A stretch of 20,451 nucleotides of DNA from a virus, in IMG/VR virus record IMGVR_UViG_3300030098_001508, positions 1 to 20,451 of that record. One strand, given 5' to 3'. Below the pieces are notes generated by a model, which worked only from the letters and a program-made list of their open reading frames with translations, made no database searches and had not been told where the DNA came from. The position numbers and the translations under genes were made by a program. Position 1 is the stretch's first letter. Each line of letters opens with the position of its first letter. Positions 16,562 through 20,451 of this stretch are shown piece after piece.

Positions 16562-18427
16562 TTATCCTCCCATAGGATTTACTCTTGGACCAGGTCCTCC
16601 TGGTGTACCTGGCGGAGCTTGTCGAGGATCGCCTACTCTAGGAAAACCCTGCATTTGTGATGATACCACTCCACCATTAACTCCTGGTGGTCCTTGTCGT
16701 GGTGGTTGCTGTCCTGGTTGTGGAGGTTGTGGTCTCTGAGGTGCTTGTCCTCCTAGACCGAATTGTTGTAATATGCGTTGAAATTCTAAGTCCTGTGCAG
16801 TCTCTTTCTGCTGGTCTTCTTTCATAGTTTTTCTCAACATATCAATATAAATCATAGCCTTATCTTGTTCACCAGTCTGCATCAATCCTTCTATCAAGGT
16901 TAGTAACAAAGCCTTTGGTTCTGTTACATGAGCTTGCTGTGCAGATATAGCATTTTTAAACTGGTCTACATCGTTTATCTGTAATACATTCTCCCATATC
17001 CACTCGTCTGGTGCAAGTGGTCTAGGTCCATCTCTCATCATTTGTGCCATAGTTACGAGCTGTGGTTCGTCTTGTGGCATACGCACACCAAACTTAATGT
17101 CGATAGCACCTGCTCCCTCTAGATCTGCAGGTTTTATTTCTTCGTTAAAGTAACTTGCAATATCGTTATGTCTACCTCTAACTTCTAGCGGTCCGAAACC
17201 ACCCATCTCGTATTGCATTGTTATAATTTCTGTTATTTGCTTGTAGCAGGCTGTAATACCTTTTACCCTTGGTTCTATCTGATGAGCAGAACCTTCTTGT
17301 AATATTCTTGCTGCAAATCCTGAAATAGCAAATGGTAGTTCTCCGTAACTTACGTTACTCAAACCACCACGTTGGATTTCTCCTGAGATCATACCTACAA
17401 ATGCTGCAGTATCTAGTGGCATTGTAACTTCATCCATCAATCTAATATCAGTACCAGCAGGTAGTGGAACTTCACTTCCATCCTGCCATGGATCAGCATC
17501 AAGTGTAGTTGTTCCATCTGGTGAAATAATTTTGTATGGTCTTCGGACTGCTCTTCTTACTAGAGTTTTGTATGCACTCATAGCAAAGTTTAGGTCGTTG
17601 TATAGTTCTCTGTTTGCCGCAAATATAGATTCACCATAATCTCTGGCAGTATCATCTCCAGATATTTCATCTTGTATCCATGGTGCTGGACCTACAGCTC
17701 CTAAGAAAACTGGGGCACATGGTTCACCATTTGCATCTTTTACATTATGCTTTGTTAGTTTTTTACCAACTTGCATTTCATCGTCACCATCAACTACTAT
17801 TACACCATTCTCTTCTCGTGAATAGTAATCCCAAACTGTAATACCTGATGACGATTCTCCTTCTACAGCAGGCTCAACATCTACGTTGTACATCGATTTT
17901 ATGGCTGATGGTGAACGTTTTGTTTTATGTGCTAGCCAAATAATTCCTTTTTCATCCATCTCATAACAAACGTGTAGTGGATCAAAAGGTGTAATATCTA
18001 CGAAAGGTGTGCCATCAGAATGTTTGTTTAGCATGGCTCTACCTGCATACCATCCTCTAAGTACGATGTAGAATGCTAGTTGTTCTCTAACAGATGGTTG
18101 TCCATATCGTTGCATTCTTTCGTCTGCAAGATTCAATGCACCTATAATAAATTTTTCTTTTTTGTTACCAGCATCTCTGTCATCTACCTTGGTAGTCATT
18201 GGTACTCTGACAGACATTTGTGCGTTGGAAAGGTACGACATTATTTTGTCTGCTAGTATTTTTGGTGCGTTTGATGTATAACTTTGGTAGCCAGTTCCTG
18301 CATCGTAAGCATTCATACGATACAGACCATAGTCTTCTTCGTACCTAGTTCGTCTAGTCCGAAAGCCAGGTGACTCCCAAATTGTTTCAATCTTATGAAG
18401 TATATCTTCTAGTGTTTCTTTAGCCAT
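16562..18427 (-). CDS. Portal protein
   Basis: 621 residues. The N-terminus is helical (MAKETLEDILHKIETIWESP) and enters a portal-like alpha/beta core with FVDITPFDPLHVCYEM and GIIWLAHKTKRS. A long stem helix region carries YGESIFAANRELYNDLNFAM and AYKTLVRRAVRRPYKII, followed by SYGELPFAISGFAARILQEG and helices near the crown (YKQITEIITMQYEMGG). The last 60 residues are a Pro/Gln/Gly-rich tail (PQRPQPPQPGQQPPRQ) that is probably disordered. A dodecameric portal forms the DNA entry vertex and the terminase docks on it. The start codon directly abuts the terminase stop, with AGGTGG inside the end of the terminase gene. Length fits podovirus portals, which tend to be long. Confidence 0.88.
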   Translation of the reverse strand: MAKETLEDILHKIETIWESPGFRTRRTRYEEDYGLYRMNAYDAGTGYQSYTSNAPKILADKIMSYLSNAQMSVRVPMTTKVDDRDAGNKKEKFIIGALNLADERMQRYGQPSVREQLAFYIVLRGWYAGRAMLNKHSDGTPFVDITPFDPLHVCYEMDEKGIIWLAHKTKRSPSAIKSMYNVDVEPAVEGESSSGITVWDYYSREENGVIVVDGDDEMQVGKKLTKHNVKDANGEPCAPVFLGAVGPAPWIQDEISGDDTARDYGESIFAANRELYNDLNFAMSAYKTLVRRAVRRPYKIISPDGTTTLDADPWQDGSEVPLPAGTDIRLMDEVTMPLDTAAFVGMISGEIQRGGLSNVSYGELPFAISGFAARILQEGSAHQIEPRVKGITACYKQITEIITMQYEMGGFGPLEVRGRHNDIASYFNEEIKPADLEGAGAIDIKFGVRMPQDEPQLVTMAQMMRDGPRPLAPDEWIWENVLQINDVDQFKNAISAQQAHVTEPKALLLTLIEGLMQTGEQDKAMIYIDMLRKTMKEDQQKETAQDLEFQRILQQFGLGGQAPQRPQPPQPGQQPPRQGPPGVNGGVVSSQMQGFPRVGDPRQAPPGTPGGPGPRVNPMGG

Positions 18428-19804
18428 TTACCACCTGTTTACTGTTATCAATTTTTGTGATCCTGTAGCTCTTGCATATCCAAAGTTTACCACAAGTCCA
18501 TAGGTTGTCGCCTTAATTCCATGGTTGAAACTATCCCTTGGTTCTCTTCCTACAACATTTCCATCCCTATCAGTTCTCCATGTGTAGACATGAATTTGGT
18601 CATCAAATGGATTTGAACAACCACCTAATTCTGAAATTATACCTTTACATTTTGGATTAATAATCATGTTTGGCTGCTTTGTAGCAGGATTTTCTTTCAA
18701 AAATGTATTAAATCTTTCAATACCATCTAGTATACCAACTCTTTCGGATTGCATATACAGTCCTCCAAATTCTAGCCATGTGTCTACAGGTCTTGATTCA
18801 CCAATATTGTGTGCAGCTATATCGATTACACCATGTTCTACGTCTTTCCACCAAGGTCTCATAGTACAAATCTCTATGATTTCCTCTGTAATCTTTTCTC
18901 TTTCGTATATTTCGTCTATGATTCTTACTTGGTCACCGATTATTTGTACAGCCATGACTGCGTATGCTGACTTTGTTACCTGAGAATAACCTGGATCAAC
19001 CCATAAATGTACAGGTTCTTCCATAATGTACTCTGCATCCTGGGAAACATGGTGTGTTGAGTCAAACATATTGTGTACAAGTCCAGAAGGAGGTGCAGGT
19101 TTACCAGCTACACGTTCATTGAACCAGTCATCTGAGTGTAATCTTTCTAATGACAGTATTTCAGGATCATTTCTGCCTTTTGGGTACACTACTTTGTTGG
19201 TCCATGAGGGTAATGAAAAGGATATTGCATCATCTTCTGCGTTATAAAACTGCCATGACTCCCATTGTGATGGATACCAACCTAATGACATTTCAAATGT
19301 ACCTTCAAGAAACAAATATCCACGTTTTTCTGCTATTCTTCCTCTAAGTCTTAGGAAAGATTCGTGATCTATCTGTGATGCTTCGCAGGCTACTATCATT
19401 CTAGGTGCTTCCATCGCTAGGCTTCTATGATCTTGTGCAGATTTGGTCTTTATTTGGAAAGTTCCAGGGTTTTCGCTACTTCCACAGGCTATTGTCATGG
19501 AACCTGGATCTATTCTTTTGGTTTGTTTTATCAGAAATCCTAGTCTGTGTAGAATATCTGTAAGATAGTTCCATTCTGCTCTGGTTCTTTCGTAGTCTCT
19601 AGCCACTAACCATACAATATCACCATCTTCAAACTCATCAAGTTTGCTAATTATGGATAATGCACCTAAGAAACTCTTACCAGCTCTCTCACCACCAGCT
19701 ACAAGTTTGATTCTAGCAGGATGATCTAGTATTTTTTCCTGTTCTGCCCATGTATCAAGTCCGATACCTTGAAGTATTGATTTCCTATCTTGTGGTAAAA
19801 ACAT
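18428..19804 (-). CDS. terL: Terminase large subunit (ATPase-nuclease packaging motor)
   Basis: 458 residues. A Walker A loop GGERAGKS spans 37-44, with K43 the ATP-contacting lysine. The Walker B strand is RMIVACEA (135-142) with E141 as the catalytic acid; the Asp usual before it is replaced by Cys140. A coupling motif LEGT follows at 166-169. The RNase-H-like nuclease domain supplies D270 (HLWVDPGYS), D328 (GVIDIAAHN) and D424 in DSFNHGIKATTYGL, the usual three acids. It cuts concatemeric DNA and pumps it through the portal. ATG at 19802-19804 has only a weak ribosome site (GGGAAG/AAAGAG), and a structured leader lies just upstream. No small subunit gene is found in the 650 nt before it. 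Confidence 0.95.
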   Translation of the reverse strand: MFLPQDRKSILQGIGLDTWAEQEKILDHPARIKLVAGGERAGKSFLGALSIISKLDEFEDGDIVWLVARDYERTRAEWNYLTDILHRLGFLIKQTKRIDPGSMTIACGSSENPGTFQIKTKSAQDHRSLAMEAPRMIVACEASQIDHESFLRLRGRIAEKRGYLFLEGTFEMSLGWYPSQWESWQFYNAEDDAISFSLPSWTNKVVYPKGRNDPEILSLERLHSDDWFNERVAGKPAPPSGLVHNMFDSTHHVSQDAEYIMEEPVHLWVDPGYSQVTKSAYAVMAVQIIGDQVRIIDEIYEREKITEEIIEICTMRPWWKDVEHGVIDIAAHNIGESRPVDTWLEFGGLYMQSERVGILDGIERFNTFLKENPATKQPNMIINPKCKGIISELGGCSNPFDDQIHVYTWRTDRDGNVVGREPRDSFNHGIKATTYGLVVNFGYARATGSQKLITVNRW

Positions 19805-19827
19805 ATTTCTCTTTCTTCCCAGTTTTA

Positions 19828-19908
19828 GAGTAAAGCCAAAGCCTCCAAACGTAGGAGGCGAATCTTCAGCCTGGAGACTCGGCTGTTGAAGGACAAGGCT
19901 TTTTACTC
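19828..19908 (-). ncRNA. Structured leader RNA candidate, closed three-way junction
   Basis: Three stems close on one another. The outer stem pairs 19828-19837 with 19897-19908 (10 bp with a 2-nt bulge). The second pairs 19841-19846 with 19854-19859 (GCCTCC/GGAGGC, 7-nt loop). The third pairs 19864-19871 with 19881-19891 (5 + 3 bp with a 3-nt bulge, 9-nt loop). The minus-strand transcript would carry it 23 nt before the terminase ATG and downstream of a predicted promoter. In that orientation GGAGG lies in the arm of the second stem. I could not match it to any riboswitch or ribozyme class I know. The structure could also act as DNA or as a plus-strand RNA, since the pairing is symmetric. Confidence 0.55.
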
Positions 19909-19925
19909 GTACCTACAAAAAGCAT
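19866..19925 (-). CDS. Possible 19-codon leader peptide
   Basis: ATG (19923-19925) to TGA (19866-19868) encodes MLFVGTSKKPCPSTAESPG. An AGGA sits 6 nt upstream. The frame overlaps the 5' arms of the outer and third stems of the structured leader, and its stop codon lies in the 3' arm of the third stem. Translation would therefore open the structure, which fits a leader-peptide control arrangement. The peptide itself has no runs of regulatory codons. Such a short frame could arise by chance. Confidence 0.3.
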   Translation of the reverse strand: MLFVGTSKKPCPSTAESPG

Positions 19926-19991
19926 CTGTTTTCCTAATGACGAACCAGAGAAGGAGACACGCCAGATACAAATCAGACCTTCAACACTATT

Positions 19992-20020
19992 ATTCTATGC
20001 CATAAACACAATTTGCACAA
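19992..20020 (-). promoter_or_regulatory. Predicted sigma70-type promoter for the terminase transcript
   Basis: On the minus strand TTGTGC (20015-20020, 3 of 6 to the -35 consensus) and TAGAAT (19992-19997, 5 of 6 to the -10) are separated by exactly 17 bp. Transcription would begin near 19985, giving a leader of about 180 nt that contains both the leader ORF and the three-way junction. Not experimentally shown. Confidence 0.4.
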
Positions 20021-20103
20021 TACACCAGTAACAAATGTGTTACCAAGGGTGTTACTACTGTTACCTCAGTAAGGGAAAACCTATGGAAAGGGTTAAATTA
20101 AAT

Positions 20104-20152
20104 ATAATATTTATGAAGTAATCCTTTTAAGGTAATTACGAATAAATATTAT
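20104..20152. repeat. Nested imperfect palindrome, 20 paired bases
   Basis: Three nested inverted repeats share one centre: ATAATATTTAT (20104-20114) with ATAAATATTAT (20142-20152), GTAAT (20118-20122) with ATTAC (20135-20139), and CCTT (20123-20126) with AAGG (20129-20132) around a TT loop. Together they give 20 bp interrupted by small internal loops. The stem is mostly AT and not followed by a clear T-run on the minus strand, so a simple terminator is unlikely. A protein-binding or cruciform element is possible. Confidence 0.6.
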
Positions 20153-20173
20153 TAATACTTATTAAAAAGAAAC

Positions 20174-20195
20174 ACGTATATACTACGTATATACT
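20174..20195. repeat. Perfect 11-bp tandem repeat
   Basis: ACGTATATACT occurs twice head to tail (20174-20184 and 20185-20195). One copy equals about one helical turn, so both would present the same face to a binding protein. It lies between the nested palindrome and the 12-bp hairpin. Confidence 0.65.
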
Positions 20196-20222
20196 GTAAA
20201 GAAAAAGATAATACCCCTTAAC

Positions 20223-20260
20223 GCTAGTAACACTCTAACCCTAAAGGGAGTGTGACTAGC
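20223..20260. repeat. 12-bp hairpin with one mismatch
   Basis: GCTAGT-A-ACACTC (20223-20235) pairs with GAGTGT-G-ACTAGC (20248-20260), 12 bp with one A/G mismatch and a 12-base loop. One AGTAACA element is inside the left arm. On neither strand does a clean T-run follow at once, so an intrinsic terminator is not well supported. Confidence 0.55.
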
Positions 20261-20374
20261 TCTAGTACACAAAACAGTAACAGATCTGTGAATAAACTGT
20301 TACTACTGTTACTACTTAGTTTATTTTTACAAGTCATTACATATAAATACACATAGACTTATTGGGTTTTGAAT

Positions 20375-20380
20375 TGTCAA
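20375..20380 (-). promoter_or_regulatory. Consensus -35 box with only a weak -10
   Basis: TTGACA on the minus strand is a perfect -35 hexamer. At 17-bp spacing the -10 position reads TCTATG (20352-20357), only 3 of 6. It could mark an activator-dependent promoter firing towards the terminase through the repeat region, or be chance. Confidence 0.25.
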
Positions 20381-20451
20381 GATGGTACCTATCACACAAT
20401 ACATACATAATTATACAGCATACCCGCCCTCGAGCCTTACTGCAATATATA

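Larger units (their letters stand above)
20027..20313. repeat. Eight iteron-like heptamers AGTAACA/TGTTACY
   Basis: Copies of AGTAACA lie at 20027, 20226 and 20276 and of its complement-type form TGTTACT or TGTTACC at 20038, 20050, 20059, 20298 and 20307 (7 bp each). The 14-mer GTTACTACTGTTAC occurs twice (20051-20064 and 20299-20312), so pairs spaced 9 bp apart recur. AGTAACAG (20276-20283) and CTGTTACT (20297-20304) form an 8-bp inverted repeat, flanking the palindrome ACAGATCTGT (20280-20289). Repeated short sites in both orientations suggest cooperative binding of a protein. Confidence 0.6.
19805..20451 (-). other. Noncoding regulatory region upstream of the terminase
   Basis: About 650 bp with no convincing gene longer than a leader peptide. 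From left to right it holds a three-way-junction RNA candidate, a 19-codon leader ORF, a predicted promoter, eight AGTAACA/TGTTACY elements, a nested palindrome, an 11-bp tandem repeat, a 12-bp hairpin and a consensus -35 box. The final 130 bp are AT-rich except for a short GC-rich patch near 20423-20437. Two frames remain open at the right edge (minus strand from 20450, plus strand ATG at 20382), but neither has a ribosome site or recognisable product within the window. The density of symmetric DNA suggests an origin, packaging or transcription-control region; the sequence alone does not say which. Confidence 0.7.

Noticed and set aside
19863-19874. CTGAAGA on the minus strand, resembling the CUGANGA core of hammerhead ribozymes
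   Set aside because: The required GAAA on the far side of stem II is missing (TTTGGC there), so no hammerhead can form.
19828-19908. tRNA
   Set aside because: Length is right but there are two inner stems instead of three, no anticodon arm geometry and no GGTTCGA-type T loop.
19937-20005. 22-codon basic plus-strand ORF (MTNQRRRHARYKSDL...)
   Set aside because: No ribosome site, opposite to the predicted terminase transcript, and too short to judge.
20223-20260. Intrinsic terminator
   Set aside because: The stem is good but is not directly followed by a T-run on either strand.
20224-20337. 37-codon minus-strand ORF through the repeat region
   Set aside because: It has no ribosome site and its Ser/Asn and Leu runs simply translate the heptamer repeats.
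20340-20451. End of a gene entering from the right edge on the minus strand
   Set aside because: One frame is open from the edge to a stop near 20340, another ends ...RLEGGYAV, but both are too short and without a family signature to choose; codons in the GC-rich patch are unlike the phage genes.
1-20451. CRISPR array, insertion sequence or integrase
   Set aside because: No spaced direct repeats of CRISPR type, no transposase or recombinase motifs in any supported gene.

Overview
The window looks like the morphogenesis half of a tailed-phage genome, either a free phage or a metagenomic contig. All supported genes lie on the minus strand, so they are read from the right edge to the left. They are packed end to end: stops and starts touch or overlap as TAATG, and Shine-Dalgarno sites sit inside the preceding gene. 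The DNA is visibly AT-rich. Products resemble those of uncultured marine phages, but nothing in the sequence names the host. There is no tape-measure protein, tube protein, sheath or baseplate gene. A very large virion protein, a connector-like protein and a propeller-like protein are present instead, so a short-tailed (podovirus-like) particle is the best guess.

Layout in reading order: a regulatory region of about 650 bp (19805-20451), with no convincing gene longer than a leader peptide; large terminase (18428-19804); portal (16562-18427); a 642-aa Gly-rich/coiled-coil protein (14627-16555) and a 102-aa partner (14319-14627); a 1763-aa presumed ejection protein (9017-14308); a short promoter gap; scaffold (8074-8919); major capsid protein (7172-8050); an 83-aa protein; a 247-aa decoration-like protein; a 113-aa protein; a 423-aa connector/adaptor candidate with a GTG start; a 637-aa propeller-like nozzle candidate; a 131-aa nuclease-fold protein with altered active-site residues; a 661-aa tail fibre; and the 5' part of another gene that runs off the left edge (1-157).

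The genes form a simple assembly line: scaffold and capsid protein build the prohead around the portal, the terminase fills it, the connector and nozzle close it, and fibres plus internal proteins handle adsorption and genome delivery. No small terminase, lysis, integration or replication gene is visible.

The least explained DNA is the region in front of the terminase. It holds a predicted sigma70-type promoter, a 19-codon leader ORF with its own ribosome site, and an 81-nt sequence that can fold into a closed three-way junction just upstream of the terminase start. Farther upstream are a 20-bp nested imperfect palindrome, a 12-bp hairpin, an 11-bp tandem repeat and eight copies of a 7-bp element (AGTAACA/TGTTACY). 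I read this as a control, packaging or origin region; that is inference.
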